A stretch of 64,000 bases of DNA. Origin: Tetragenococcus koreensis. GTDB lineage: Bacteria; Bacillota; Bacilli; Lactobacillales; Enterococcaceae. The notes under the pieces are model-generated. The model made no database searches. It saw nothing but the letters and a program-made list of their open reading frames with translations, and had not been told where the DNA came from. This document shows positions 35,010 through 44,383 of the stretch, piece after piece (position 1 is the stretch's first letter; every line of letters starts with the position of its first letter). The position numbers and the translations under genes were made by a program. Location: assembly GCF_003795145.1 (NCBI RefSeq), contig NZ_CP027786.1:310001-374000 (forward strand). The letters are read 5' to 3'.

Positions 35010-36365
35010 ATGACCATTATACGACAACAAAGCTTATTTGGCATCCAAGAATTATACGAGATGGCACCTACCCAACGTTATGAATCGATTATTACAGCGA
35101 TAGATTTGGATGCGATCTACCATGAAATAAACAAAAAGTCACGACTTGGTGCACCAGTAGATTTGAATTATTCAGCGATGATTATTTCTTTCTTCGTACG
35201 AATTGTTGAGCGTATCCCAACGATTAAAGACCTCGTTAAGCGCCTGAATGATGACTTTGTTTTTAAATTGAATTGTGGGTTTCTTGTGTCTGATAACACT
35301 CCGTCTGAAGCTGCCTATTCTCGACTCGTAACAAAACTGAGTGAATCTAACGTTTTAGAGAATGAGCGGGAAAAAGTAGTTCTTCAAGCGATTGCGGAAG
35401 GCTTTATCATGGATGATACCGCCGCAATTGACGCAACCCATTTTGAAGCACGTGATCAAGCCCCACCAAAAGAAGAAAAACCAAAAGCCGAGCCGAAAAA
35501 ACGTGGGCGTAAACCTAAGGAAGAGCGTGAACAATGGCTTATCGAACAGGCAGAGAAAGAAGCGAACCTTCCAATTTTCGAAAAGAAAATAGAAGCACAG
35601 TTAGATATGCCTTTAAGTAAACTCCGGGCTGAAGTTCCTCAGGACCCAAAATGGGGTGTAAAAAAGAACAGTGAAGGCAAAAATGTCTATTGGTATGGCT
35701 ACAAAGGACACCTAGCCGTTGGTACATCCAGCCAGTATATTTTACAGTCTCTTTTTTCATCTGGTAATCTGAATGACGGAAAAGCGGCAATCCCATTATT
35801 AAAAGGCATGGATGAACGCCTATTCTTACCTTCATTGAACTACCAAACAATGGACGCTGGTTATGACTATGACCCAATTTACGAACAAGTTCATCGAATA
35901 AGGAACCAATCTGTCATTGCTTACAATCAGAAAAATGAAGGGGAGCCTATTGGCTTCGATAAACACTTTGCCCCCACCTGTTTCAGGGAGCATTCTTATC
36001 GTTATGATAGTTTCGATGCCAAATACGAAACGTTGAAATACACCCGTCCAAAAGAATGTAATGATTGTCCTTTAGCTAACGAAGGGATCTGCCAAAAGGT
36101 TTATAAAGTAAAAATTACTACAGACCTCAGGAGATATACAGCACCCGCTCGTGGATCAAAGGCATGGAAAAACATATCCAAACGTCGCTCAGCAGTAGAA
36201 CGCGTTAATGCTTATTTAAAAGAATATTTTCAGCTCAACAATGTACGTTATCGAACGGGAAAACGCGCAAAAGTTCACTTTGACATCGTAACCCTTATTT
36301 ATAATGCATCAAAATTAGCAAGTGATCGTATTCGTTTACTGTTAAGCCAGCAACAAGCTGCTTAG
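35010..36365 (+). CDS. IS1182-like transposase (DDE type)
   Basis: 451 residues. N-terminal InsH/DUF772-type domain (SLFGIQELYEM..RYESIITAIDLDAIYHEI). The DDE catalytic domain has DDTAAIDATHFEA (first Asp), a basic insertion (PKAEPKKRGRKPKEER), MDAGYDYDPIYEQV (second Asp), a Cys cluster (CNDCPLANEGICQKVY) and KRRSAVERVNAYLKEYF with the last Glu. The layout matches the IS1182 group. The start is ATG 35010 with TGGAGG upstream. Weak terminal similarity CCTCAAGGAAT (34911) against ATTACCTTGAAG (36419) may mark the ends, but I could not fix them. Confidence 0.88.
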   Translation: MTIIRQQSLFGIQELYEMAPTQRYESIITAIDLDAIYHEINKKSRLGAPVDLNYSAMIISFFVRIVERIPTIKDLVKRLNDDFVFKLNCGFLVSDNTPSEAAYSRLVTKLSESNVLENEREKVVLQAIAEGFIMDDTAAIDATHFEARDQAPPKEEKPKAEPKKRGRKPKEEREQWLIEQAEKEANLPIFEKKIEAQLDMPLSKLRAEVPQDPKWGVKKNSEGKNVYWYGYKGHLAVGTSSQYILQSLFSSGNLNDGKAAIPLLKGMDERLFLPSLNYQTMDAGYDYDPIYEQVHRIRNQSVIAYNQKNEGEPIGFDKHFAPTCFREHSYRYDSFDAKYETLKYTRPKECNDCPLANEGICQKVYKVKITTDLRRYTAPARGSKAWKNISKRRSAVERVNAYLKEYFQLNNVRYRTGKRAKVHFDIVTLIYNASKLASDRIRLLLSQQQAA

Positions 36366-36727
36366 GAAACTGGATCTGATCGTATTGAAGAACCATCTAT
36401 TGGTCGTATTTAATCAACATTACCTTGAAGCCCTTTTAAAAAAACGAAAATAAAGGGTCTAGTTTGGTGTTGCTTTTACAAGTTGTTTTTCACATGAATT
36501 TTCAGAAAATAGGGTTTTAAGAATTTTGCAGATCTGTGTATTTTTAAAAAGAGCAATTATGAAATTGATTCAACTAAACAATAAATTGCAACAAGTAAAC
36601 AATTAACTCTTAAAACTTGTTGCAAAGAAATGTAATATTCAAGAATAAGTTATCTGTCTATAATGAAAATGTATTCATGATAACGCTAACAGAATTGAAG
36701 ATTTTTAAGATAGGATGTGCGTATCAT
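36366..36727. other. Gene-free region with an 11-bp inverted repeat
   Basis: It holds the right end of the IS1182-like element (to about 36435) and then the leader of the BglG-type gene. TTGCAACAAGT (36586-36596) and ACTTGTTGCAA (36615-36625) are perfect inverted arms separated by 18 bases, with no T-run after them. This suits an operator or RNA element more than a terminator. Confidence 0.6.
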
Positions 36728-38671
36728 ATGTTAACAAAACGACAAAAAAATTTACTTGAACTTTTAGAATCACAAGATGACTTTCTAACAGTGGAATTTA
36801 TAGCTAACAAGCTAGGTGTGTCAAAAAGAACTATTCATTCAGAATTAAAATTGTTGGAAGATTACATCCAAAGTTTAGGTAAATTTTTGGAGAAGAAGAG
36901 AGGAGTTGGAGTTGCACTTAGAGAACTAAAAGAAAATACTTTGCCAAAAGAAAGCGATGAAATATCGGATATCTATAATACTGTCACTCGAAGAACTGAA
37001 ATAATGAGAACGCTATTATTTGAAGAAACATCGGTAAGTTTTAATTATTTATCCGAAATTTATATGGTAAGTAAGACCTCTATTATAAAGGACTTTGAAT
37101 TTATTATGAGGATTCTTAAAGCAGGTTCTAATATCAAGCTTAAAAGTGACAGATATGGAACAAGGATATCTGGAAATGAAATTGATATTCAGAAAGCTTA
37201 TTTACAATTTAATCGTTATATAATAAGTAATTCAGCATTTTACTACGAAAACACGGTATCAAAAAAGTTGAATTTATTGGCACCTTATTATGGTGAAAAA
37301 CTTATTGGTGTATGTACGAATCTTTTATACAACTATGTGCGGGATAATAGCAACGCGATTTCAGATTACTATGTGCAGAACGTGTTAAATATTTTTACTA
37401 TTTTGGTCTACCGAAATATGAATGGATATCATATTCAAGAAAACCAAGAGACAGAAGATTATGATTATACTTTGTTTTTTGAAGAGAGTGCTGTCAAACT
37501 TTTGCATAAAGCTTCGTTAAGGCTAGATTTTTCATATACCAACGAAGATATAAAATTTTTTTCACAGCATTTAATATCTAACAGGTTTGAACCTTTACCG
37601 GAAGAAAACATTGATGATGTGCTTGTTAATAAACTATTGGCACAGGTTTCGAAAGCATTGAATATTGATTTTTCCAATGATAAGAAACTAGAAGAACAAT
37701 TAATCAATCATATACCGCCTATGATTTATCGTTTACGGTCCAATAATAAAACAGAAAACCCTTTTACTGAACAAATAAAAACAGAATTTCCATTAACCTT
37801 TAATGTGATTTGGGTCGTACTCGGAGAATATGAAAAACGATTAGAAATTGCCTTTAATGAAGATGAAATTGCTTTTCTTACAATCTACTTCCAGTCAGCA
37901 ATTGAACGCGCAAAAATAAATAGAAAAATATTGATAATTTGTCAGATGGGGATTGCAACATCAGAGCTTCTAATGAATCGAATAAAAAACATTGTCCCTT
38001 CTTTAGATACGATCGAAGTCGCTTCAGTGGCAGAACTGGAGCACATTGATATGGAACAATTTGACGTAATTATTTCAACAATCAAGGTGGATGTTCCTGG
38101 TAAAGATGTCATACTTGTTTCGCCATTTTTAACGGATACAGACATAGAGAAAATAAAAAGTTCAGGATACCAGCCAAGTAATATTAGTAAAATAAATCCA
38201 TTATTAGAGCAACATCATTTAAAGAAGTTTATTAGCTCAGAATTTATTTTTGTTAATACAGACTTTTCTTCTAAAGAAGAATTATTTGAAGTTATAGGTA
38301 AGGACTTAATTGAGAAAGGATTGGTAGAGCAAGAGTTTATTTCAGGACTTCTTCATAGGGAAAAATTAGGGGGAACAGATTTACCTTCTGGCGCGGCTGT
38401 GCCACATGGAAACCCTATACATGTTAACCAAACGATTGTGGTGGTGGTGAAAAATAAGCAAAAGTTTAAATGGGATAAGTATTACGTAGATATCGTGTTT
38501 TTGATTTGTATTTCTACACAAGATACCCTACAAACTCGCAGGATCTTGTCAGATATTTATAACATAGTAGATAATTCTAAAATATTAAAACAAATTAGAA
38601 AAAAATCTTCGAAAACAGCTTTATTGAAAAACTTAGGGAGTGAACAAGATGGGAAAAATTCAAGAAAATGA
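36728..38671 (+). CDS. BglG-family PTS-regulated transcriptional activator
   Basis: 647 residues with the full activator layout: winged HTH at 1-65 (KRQKNLLELLESQ, GVSKRTIHSELKLLEDYI), a second HTH (FNYLSEIYMVSKTSIIKD), two PRD domains in the middle, an EIIB-like domain with ICQMGIATSELLMNRI (Cys near 404), and an EIIA-2 domain with GAAVPHGNPIHVNQ (His near 558). PRD regulators sense phosphoryl flow through the PTS they control. It is directly followed by the PTS IIA gene with overlapping reading frames. An earlier in-frame start (36617) adds a non-conserved leader. I use the ATG at 36728. Confidence 0.88.
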   Translation: MLTKRQKNLLELLESQDDFLTVEFIANKLGVSKRTIHSELKLLEDYIQSLGKFLEKKRGVGVALRELKENTLPKESDEISDIYNTVTRRTEIMRTLLFEETSVSFNYLSEIYMVSKTSIIKDFEFIMRILKAGSNIKLKSDRYGTRISGNEIDIQKAYLQFNRYIISNSAFYYENTVSKKLNLLAPYYGEKLIGVCTNLLYNYVRDNSNAISDYYVQNVLNIFTILVYRNMNGYHIQENQETEDYDYTLFFEESAVKLLHKASLRLDFSYTNEDIKFFSQHLISNRFEPLPEENIDDVLVNKLLAQVSKALNIDFSNDKKLEEQLINHIPPMIYRLRSNNKTENPFTEQIKTEFPLTFNVIWVVLGEYEKRLEIAFNEDEIAFLTIYFQSAIERAKINRKILIICQMGIATSELLMNRIKNIVPSLDTIEVASVAELEHIDMEQFDVIISTIKVDVPGKDVILVSPFLTDTDIEKIKSSGYQPSNISKINPLLEQHHLKKFISSEFIFVNTDFSSKEELFEVIGKDLIEKGLVEQEFISGLLHREKLGGTDLPSGAAVPHGNPIHVNQTIVVVVKNKQKFKWDKYYVDIVFLICISTQDTLQTRRILSDIYNIVDNSKILKQIRKKSSKTALLKNLGSEQDGKNSRK

Positions 38672-39122
38672 CAAAGGCGTAATTTCGGAGGAGTTGATAT
38701 TTCTAGATAAAGAATTCGAAAATCAAGAAGAAGTCCTTCAATTTATCGTAAATAATGCTGAATCTAATGGTTATGTAACGGATAAAGATAAGCTCTATGA
38801 AGCAGTAAAAAAACGTGAACAGGAAGTGCCTACAGCTATTGGTTACTCTATTGCGATCCCGCATGGAAAGACCGATGCAGTTGCGCATCCATTCATCGCC
38901 TTCTTACGAACAGCCAAAGATATAAAATGGACAAACCAAAAGGAAGGGATGATACGCTTAGTATTTCTTATCGGGGTTCCAGAAAAAAGTGAGAATAATT
39001 TACATCTAAAGTTTATCTCTCAACTGAGTAAAAAGTTATTAGATGAAGACTTCAGGGAAAAATTATTAAGACAAACTGATAAAAAAAGAGCTTTTCAACA
39101 ACTAAATGCAATTGAAATTTAA
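38649..39122 (+). CDS. Fructose-family PTS component IIA
   Basis: 157 residues of the EIIA-2 fold: EELIFLDKEFENQEEVLQFI, then AIGYSIAIPHGKTDAV with the phosphorylated His near 72, and LVFLIGVPEKSENNLHLKFI. It passes phosphate from HPr to the IIB encoded next. The start is ATG 38649 with GGGAGTG upstream; the first 23 bases lie inside the end of the regulator gene, so translation is coupled. It is the first transport gene of a IIA-IIB-IIC-GatZ operon. Confidence 0.87.
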   Translation: MGKIQENDKGVISEELIFLDKEFENQEEVLQFIVNNAESNGYVTDKDKLYEAVKKREQEVPTAIGYSIAIPHGKTDAVAHPFIAFLRTAKDIKWTNQKEGMIRLVFLIGVPEKSENNLHLKFISQLSKKLLDEDFREKLLRQTDKKRAFQQLNAIEI

Positions 39123-39135
39123 GGAGGAAAACGAA

Positions 39136-39450
39136 ATGAAAATAGTAGCAGTAACAGCATGTCCAACTGGGATAGCACATACTTATATGGCACAAGAAGC
39201 TATCGAAAAAGAGTGTCAAAAAAGAGGATACGAAGTGAAAGTAGAAACGCAAGGAAGTATGGGAATTGAAAATGAATTAGAACAAGAAGAAGTTGATGCG
39301 GCAGATATTGTTATTTTGGCTATAGGAATTGGGATTGATGGTGAAGAACGTTTTGAAGAAAAAGAAAATGAAGGCAAAGTTATAAATGCTGACCCAGGAG
39401 AAGTGATTAAACATCCTGTTGAGACTATTGATCAAGCAGAAAAAATCTAG
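39136..39450 (+). CDS. Fructose-family PTS component IIB
   Basis: 104 residues. [20 protein letters not shown] is the FruB-type phosphocysteine motif (Cys9), followed by KVETQGSMGIENEL and ADIVILAIGIGIDGEERF. The ATG at 39136 follows AAGGAGG. An upstream in-frame start would overlap the IIA gene without reason. It phosphorylates the sugar bound by the IIC gene downstream. Confidence 0.9.
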   Translation: MKIVAVTACPTGIAHTYMAQEAIEKECQKRGYEVKVETQGSMGIENELEQEEVDAADIVILAIGIGIDGEERFEEKENEGKVINADPGEVIKHPVETIDQAEKI

Positions 39451-39475
39451 TTTTATTTAAAGGAGAAAGAGCAAA

Positions 39476-40525
39476 ATGAAAAAAAGTAATAAATTTTTTA
39501 AGGACCTACAAAAAGCTTTTAATACGGGTGTCTCTTTCATGTTGCCTGCAGTAGTTGTAGGAGGGATCTTTTTAGCTATTTCTTTAGCAACTGGGGAAGC
39601 CACTGAGTCAGGACTGGAAGTTACCAATCCTTTTATGAAAAATTTGAATGACTTGGGCGATGCTGGTTTTGCTATGATGATTCCATTACTTTCTGGCTAC
39701 ATTGCTAATACATTAGCAGGAAAGCCAGCACTAGCTCCAGCTATGATTTTAGGTTACATCGCCAATAATCCGATTGGGGAAGGAGAAGTCCAAACTGGAT
39801 TTCTGGGAGCCATGATTATGGGGGTTGCAGTTGGATATTTTGTTCGCTGGTGTAAGACCTGGAAAGTGCCCTCTACCATTCGAACGATTATGCCTATTTT
39901 GATTGTACCTGTGATTACAACGTTTGTTTTAGGGATGATTTACATTTATGTTATTGCTGTACCGATTGGTGCTGCGATGGATTGGCTTGTAAGAGCATTA
40001 GGACAAATGCAAGGAGGCAGCGCCATTATATTTGGCTTAATCATTGGCGCAATGACCGCTGTGGATATGGGCGGTCCCGTCAACAAAACGGTTACAGCTT
40101 TTACTTTAGCGTTGATGGCTGAGGGCGTCTATGCACCAAATGGAGCGCATCGTATCGCAGTGGCTATCCCGCCGCTAGCTCTGGCGATTTCAACCTTTAT
40201 CGATCGTAAAAAATATACTTCTGAGGATAAAGATTTAGGTATATCAGCCTTTTTTATGGGATTAATTGGTATTACAGAAGGAGCTATCCCCTTTGCTGTT
40301 AAAGATATTAAACGCGTGTTACCTGCGATTATTATCGGTAGTGCAGTAGGTGGGGCCATCGGAATGGCTAATGGCGTAGAAGCTCTGGTTCCACATGGAG
40401 GCTTAATTATTTTGCCAGTAGTAAATGGGAAATTATGGTATTTCTTATCTATGCTTATCGGAACACTGGTATCAGTTGCTATTTTGCATTTTACCAAACC
40501 AAACTTAGAGAATATAGAAAAATAA
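39476..40525 (+). CDS. Fructose-family PTS component IIC
   Basis: 349 residues, about nine membrane helices. Family motifs: FNTGVSFMLPAVVVGGIFLAI, GFAMMIPLLSGYIANTLAGKP, AVDMGGPVNKTVTAFTLALM, GITEGAIPFAVKD and PHGGLIILPVVNG. It is a complete stand-alone IIC of the fructose/mannitol superfamily. With a GatZ-like protein as the next gene, tagatose or a related ketose is a more likely substrate than fructose. Confidence 0.9.
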   Translation: MKKSNKFFKDLQKAFNTGVSFMLPAVVVGGIFLAISLATGEATESGLEVTNPFMKNLNDLGDAGFAMMIPLLSGYIANTLAGKPALAPAMILGYIANNPIGEGEVQTGFLGAMIMGVAVGYFVRWCKTWKVPSTIRTIMPILIVPVITTFVLGMIYIYVIAVPIGAAMDWLVRALGQMQGGSAIIFGLIIGAMTAVDMGGPVNKTVTAFTLALMAEGVYAPNGAHRIAVAIPPLALAISTFIDRKKYTSEDKDLGISAFFMGLIGITEGAIPFAVKDIKRVLPAIIIGSAVGGAIGMANGVEALVPHGGLIILPVVNGKLWYFLSMLIGTLVSVAILHFTKPNLENIEK

Positions 40526-40583
40526 ATAATATAAATTTAGCTGTAACATGATTTATATAAATAAAAAATTGGAGATGAAATGA

Positions 40584-41861
40584 ATGGAAAAATTACCAAT
40601 CAAAACAGTTGTTGAAGGCCTTCTTAAGTTACAAAAAACAGGGGAAAGTGCTACTATATTAGGCGTTGGCCCAATGTCTAGAAACTGCGTTCAAGCAACT
40701 TTAGAATTATCTCAAGAAGATGACTTTCCAGTGATGTTTATTGCTAGTCGAAACCAAGTTGACGCAGATGAATTGGGTGGCGGATACGTTAACGGATGGA
40801 ACCAGTTTACTTTCGCAAAAGCAGTAGAAGAAGTAGCAGAAAAAATTAATTATGATAATTTATATTATCTTTGTCGTGACCATGGAGGACCTTGGCAACG
40901 TGATAAAGAAAGAGATGATCATTTACCAACGGACGAAGCAATGGCACTTGGACAAAAATCGTATGTTGCTGATATTGAAGCAGGTTTTGACTTATTAATG
41001 ATCGATCCTACAAAAGATCCATTTGAAGTTGGAAAAGTTATCCCATTAGATACTGTTTTAGAAAGAACAGTTGACCTAATTGAGTTTTGTGAAAAAGAAC
41101 GTAAGTCTCGTAATTTACCAGAAATTGGTTACGAAGTAGGTACAGAAGAAACAAATGGCGGCTTGACTTCAACAGAAACCTACGAAAAATTTATCTTAAG
41201 ACTAAAAGATGAATTAGAAAAACGAGGTTTACCAATGCCAACGTTTATCGTAGGACAAACAGGAACATTAACTCGTAAAACGGAACAAGTAGGTACTTTT
41301 GATTTTAATAATGCTTATGATCTGGCACAAATGGCAAAAAAATATGGCGTTGGTTTAAAAGAACATAATGGGGATTATCTAGATGACGTTACTTTATTAG
41401 AACACGTACCTTCTGAAATCACTGCAACTAATGTAGCACCTCAATACGGGACAGAAGAAACTCGTGCTTACTTGAATCTTGCAGCAGTTGAAGCAAGGTT
41501 AGTTGATAATGGACTAGTTAAAGAAGCATCGAAAACTCGTGAAACGTTATTAATCCATGCAATCAATAGTGAACGTTGGAGAAAATGGATGGTTGGTGAA
41601 CAAAAAGATTTAACAGTTGACCAAATTTTAGATTCAAATGACAACCAATTACAAGCAGAAATCCTAGATATTGCTGGACACTATACGTTCAATGATGACG
41701 AAGTTAAAGCTGAAATTGAAAAGATGTATCAAAATCTTAAAGGTCAAAATATTGATGGGCAACGCTATGTTGTGGATCATATCAAACGTCCAATTCGTGA
41801 CTATGCAGAATGCTACAAATTAAATGGTGCAACTACTCGTATTAAAAATCTTTCGAAATAA
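40584..41861 (+). CDS. GatZ/KbaZ-like protein, possible ketose-phosphate 4-epimerase
   Basis: 425 residues, full length for the GatZ/KbaZ family: ATILGVGPMSRNCVQATLEL, MFIASRNQVDADELGGGYVNGW, CRDHGGPWQRD, IGYEVGTEETNGG, FIVGQTGTLTR and LKEHNGDYLDD. In E. coli GatZ supports the tagatose-bisphosphate aldolase GatY, but no aldolase gene adjoins here. Characterised stand-alone relatives act as D-tagatose-6-phosphate 4-epimerases, and the conserved Asp, His and Glu residues fit an enzyme. I infer that the PTS product is converted to a fructose phosphate. It ends the operon; a long-stem terminator follows. Confidence 0.8.
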   Translation: MEKLPIKTVVEGLLKLQKTGESATILGVGPMSRNCVQATLELSQEDDFPVMFIASRNQVDADELGGGYVNGWNQFTFAKAVEEVAEKINYDNLYYLCRDHGGPWQRDKERDDHLPTDEAMALGQKSYVADIEAGFDLLMIDPTKDPFEVGKVIPLDTVLERTVDLIEFCEKERKSRNLPEIGYEVGTEETNGGLTSTETYEKFILRLKDELEKRGLPMPTFIVGQTGTLTRKTEQVGTFDFNNAYDLAQMAKKYGVGLKEHNGDYLDDVTLLEHVPSEITATNVAPQYGTEETRAYLNLAAVEARLVDNGLVKEASKTRETLLIHAINSERWRKWMVGEQKDLTVDQILDSNDNQLQAEILDIAGHYTFNDDEVKAEIEKMYQNLKGQNIDGQRYVVDHIKRPIRDYAECYKLNGATTRIKNLSK

Positions 41862-41879
41862 AAAGATTAGATTGTATGT

Positions 41880-41936
41880 AACGATTTCCTAAAAGTTAGC
41901 TTTTTCTAACTTTTAGAAATCGTTATAAAAATTATT
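41880..41936 (+). terminator. Very long-stem terminator after the GatZ-like gene
   Basis: AACGATTTCCTAAAAGTTAG pairs with CTAACTTTTAGAAATCGTT across a five-base loop, a stem of about 19 pairs with one bulge. The tail ATAAAAATT has only modest U content on either strand, so it may act in both directions. Confidence 0.8.
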
Positions 41937-42059
41937 ATTATTCACTGCATTCATTGTTAAATTTAAGAAATAATATGGAGGATTTGCAATAAGTATAAAA
42001 TAGGTTTTATTTGAGTATGGCCCTATTTTGATCATAAAGAAGGGTGGATCCCCAAATTT

Positions 42060-42767
42060 ATGCAAGCAATTTTTTTTGATGTGGATGATACGCTATATGA
42101 TCAATTACGTCCATTTGCGAGAGCTTTTGAGAAACATTTTAACTTTAGTAATATTCCATTGGAAACGTTGTATACGACTAGTCGAAAGTTGAGCGATGAA
42201 GTTTTTCAATTAGTAGAAAATGGACAGATGGATATGCAAGAGATGCATGTATATAGAATTAAACATGCACTAGCGTATTTTGGCAAAAAGATTTCTAATA
42301 AAGAAGCTGTTAAGTTTCAAAGGGATTATCAGTTTTTCCAAGAAGAAATCACATTATTACCTGATGTGATAGATGCTTTAAATTTTTGTTCTCAAAATGA
42401 AGTCACCATGGGGATTATAACCAATGGACCATTAGCTCACCAAAAAAGAAAAATTAAACAGCTGGGTGTTAGAAATTGGATTCCGAAAGAAAATATAATT
42501 ATCTCTTCTGAGGTAGGCTTAGCAAAGCCTGATGTTCGAATTTTTCATTTAGCAGAATCGAAAATACAGTCAGCTAACGATCAAGTTTATTACGTAGGAG
42601 ACTCATTTCAAAATGATATTATTGGAGCTAAAAATGCAGGTTGGAAAGCTATATGGTGCAATCGTAGATGCCATAAAAAGCCTCTTGAAACTGTGGAACC
42701 TGATTATGTTATTACTGGGAAAACTAAATTATTCGAAACTGTTCGTGAAATCGTGTGGGGAATTTAG
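42060..42767 (+). CDS. HAD-superfamily hydrolase, first of a tandem pair
   Basis: 235 residues. HAD motif I FFDVDDTLYDQL (nucleophile Asp8), helical cap, motif II GIITNGP, motif III Lys in GLAKPDVRIF, and motif IV YYVGDSFQNDIIGAKNAGW. This is the subfamily IA type that includes YjjG nucleotidases and small-metabolite phosphatases. The substrate is unknown. A GGGTGG ribosome site is a little far upstream. It is 36 bases before a homologous gene, and the two are clearly paralogues. Confidence 0.87.
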   Translation: MQAIFFDVDDTLYDQLRPFARAFEKHFNFSNIPLETLYTTSRKLSDEVFQLVENGQMDMQEMHVYRIKHALAYFGKKISNKEAVKFQRDYQFFQEEITLLPDVIDALNFCSQNEVTMGIITNGPLAHQKRKIKQLGVRNWIPKENIIISSEVGLAKPDVRIFHLAESKIQSANDQVYYVGDSFQNDIIGAKNAGWKAIWCNRRCHKKPLETVEPDYVITGKTKLFETVREIVWGI

Positions 42768-42803
42768 AGAGTATATTTTTTAATAGTACAAGGGAGCTTA
42801 ACC

Positions 42804-43520
42804 ATGAAAAACGTATTTGTTTTTGATATTGATGATACTTTATACGATCAATTACATGCTTTTAAACGAGCAATTAAAAACTTACAGATAAGTAGTCAAA
42901 ATGATCTAGATATATCTTCACTCTATCAATTGATGAAAAAATATGGAGATGAAACTTTTTCTTCAACAGGTTTTGATCAAGCAAAGTTAAGATCAATGCA
43001 AATATTTCGTATTAAACGGGCACTTCAAGATTATGGAGTTAAAATTACTAATGAGCAGGCCCTGAATTTCCAATTAGATTTTGAAAAGTATCAAAATGAC
43101 ATTGAACTATTTCCAAAAATGGAAGAACTGTTAAACCTACTTGTTGCAAAAGAACAAGTTCTAGGAATTATTACCAACGGGACCGTAGACAAGCAACTAA
43201 AAAAAGTTAAAGCATTGAAGCTTGGTAAATGGGTTCCGAAAAACAATATTTTAATATCTGAAGCAGCTGGTGTCTCAAAACCTGAAAAAGCTATTTTTAA
43301 ATGTTTTGAGAATAAACTATTCTTGCCTTTAGAAAAGCAAAACGTATTTTATGTTGGAGATAATTATTTAAATGACATCATAGGACCGAAATCTGTCGGG
43401 TGGAATACAATTTGGGCTAATTACCGCGAGTATAACAAACCTATTGAATGTGTAGCAGATTATATCGTACAAGAACCAAAAAGTTTATACACTACTATTA
43501 CAAAGCTTATTGATAAATAA
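42804..43520 (+). CDS. HAD-superfamily hydrolase, second of a tandem pair
   Basis: 238 residues with the same order of motifs as its neighbour: VFDIDDTLYDQLHAF (Asp nucleophile), GIITNGT, GVSKPEKAIF and FYVGDNYLNDIIGPKSVGW. The two proteins share motif wording but differ widely between motifs, so the duplication is old or one copy was acquired. AGGGAGC precedes the ATG. Their tandem position suggests different substrates in a common salvage task. Confidence 0.87.
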   Translation: MKNVFVFDIDDTLYDQLHAFKRAIKNLQISSQNDLDISSLYQLMKKYGDETFSSTGFDQAKLRSMQIFRIKRALQDYGVKITNEQALNFQLDFEKYQNDIELFPKMEELLNLLVAKEQVLGIITNGTVDKQLKKVKALKLGKWVPKNNILISEAAGVSKPEKAIFKCFENKLFLPLEKQNVFYVGDNYLNDIIGPKSVGWNTIWANYREYNKPIECVADYIVQEPKSLYTTITKLIDK

Positions 43521-43831
43521 TCTTAAGTACATAAGAAGTTGTATGTAAGTTAGAGACAAACAATAGTTAGCAAAAGAACACGACCGCCAAATAATTGAAG
43601 AAATCGTCGCAGATTTTGAAATGAATTGTATTGCTTCTGAAGAAGAGATGAAGCAAAAATTTGGAAAATATGGTTGGGGAAAATAAAGAATTAACTTAGT
43701 CAAAAACAATGAGAGTACTCTTTTAAAGAAAGTCAGAAAAAGCCCTAGAGTGAGGGCTTTTTAGATCTTGCTTATTTTTTGTGTCAAAAATTTTAGAGTG
43801 AAAATTATTATAGCAAATTGCTAAGGTTTTG
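43521..43831. other. Intergenic stretch with a coding remnant and a terminator
   Basis: From 43567 to 43686 one frame reads LAKEHDRQIIEEIVADFEM, then ASEEEMKQKFGKYGWGK and a stop. It is protein-like, but it follows an in-frame stop and lacks a start, so it looks like the tail of a lost gene that I cannot name. A hairpin at 43742-43763 (AAAGCCCT, six-base loop, AGGGCTTT, T-run) ends transcripts. Confidence 0.45.
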
Positions 43832-44383
43832 CTAGCGAATAGATGATAATCGTTTTACCAACAACCGACCTACAAGCGAAACGAAGATAACCGTTAGTAA
43901 TTTATCTAAGTAATCCGTTGCAATTTGAACTAAAAAGACTGAAAGTGCTTGGTTCATTCCGGCGCCATATAATAGTTGAACAATGATGCTTGATCCGGCA
44001 GAAGTAATGCCGTTAAATAAAATGACGGTGATAATCGTTGAAAGAATCGTACCAGGTAAAGAAATTGCCAAGGCAAGCCACCAACTGTTTTTTAGCTGAG
44101 TAGCTTGCTTACGTTTATATAACATACCAGCGACCGCGCCGATAACTAATTGAACTGGCATAAAAAATAAGGAGAAGATATCAGAGGTTACTCCAACCAG
44201 AACGCCTGTGGCACCACCAACTGCCATTCCGCCAAAGGGCCCTAAAAGGCTGGCTGCAAAAATGGTCCCGACGGCATCTAAATAAATAGGTAACCTTAGC
44301 ATTAAAATAAGATTACTACAAACGATATTTAAAACCAGACACAATGCCATGATTACAATAGAGCGAGTTGTATTTTTTCTCAT
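43832..44383 (-). CDS. ECF transporter substrate-binding (S) component
   Basis: 183 residues, about six membrane helices and very hydrophobic. The N-terminal helix start and the PIYLDAVGTIFAASLLGPFGG motif, followed by GVTSDIFSLFFMPVQLVIGAVAG, match S-components of energy-coupling-factor importers. These rely on a shared EcfAAT module encoded elsewhere. It overlaps the nucleoside hydrolase gene by four bases (ATGA), so a nucleoside, nucleobase or other N-glycoside vitamin is a likely substrate. Confidence 0.85.
   Translation of the reverse strand: MRKNTTRSIVIMALCLVLNIVCSNLILMLRLPIYLDAVGTIFAASLLGPFGGMAVGGATGVLVGVTSDIFSLFFMPVQLVIGAVAGMLYKRKQATQLKNSWWLALAISLPGTILSTIITVILFNGITSAGSSIIVQLLYGAGMNQALSVFLVQIATDYLDKLLTVIFVSLVGRLLVKRLSSIR

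Noticed and set aside
35539-35877. A 112-codon minus-strand frame inside the IS1182-like transposase
   Set aside because: Antisense shadow of the transposase frame.
40129-40497. A 122-codon minus-strand frame opposite the fructose-type IIC
   Set aside because: Antisense shadow; rich in Pro, Ala and Ile as expected from a mirrored membrane gene.
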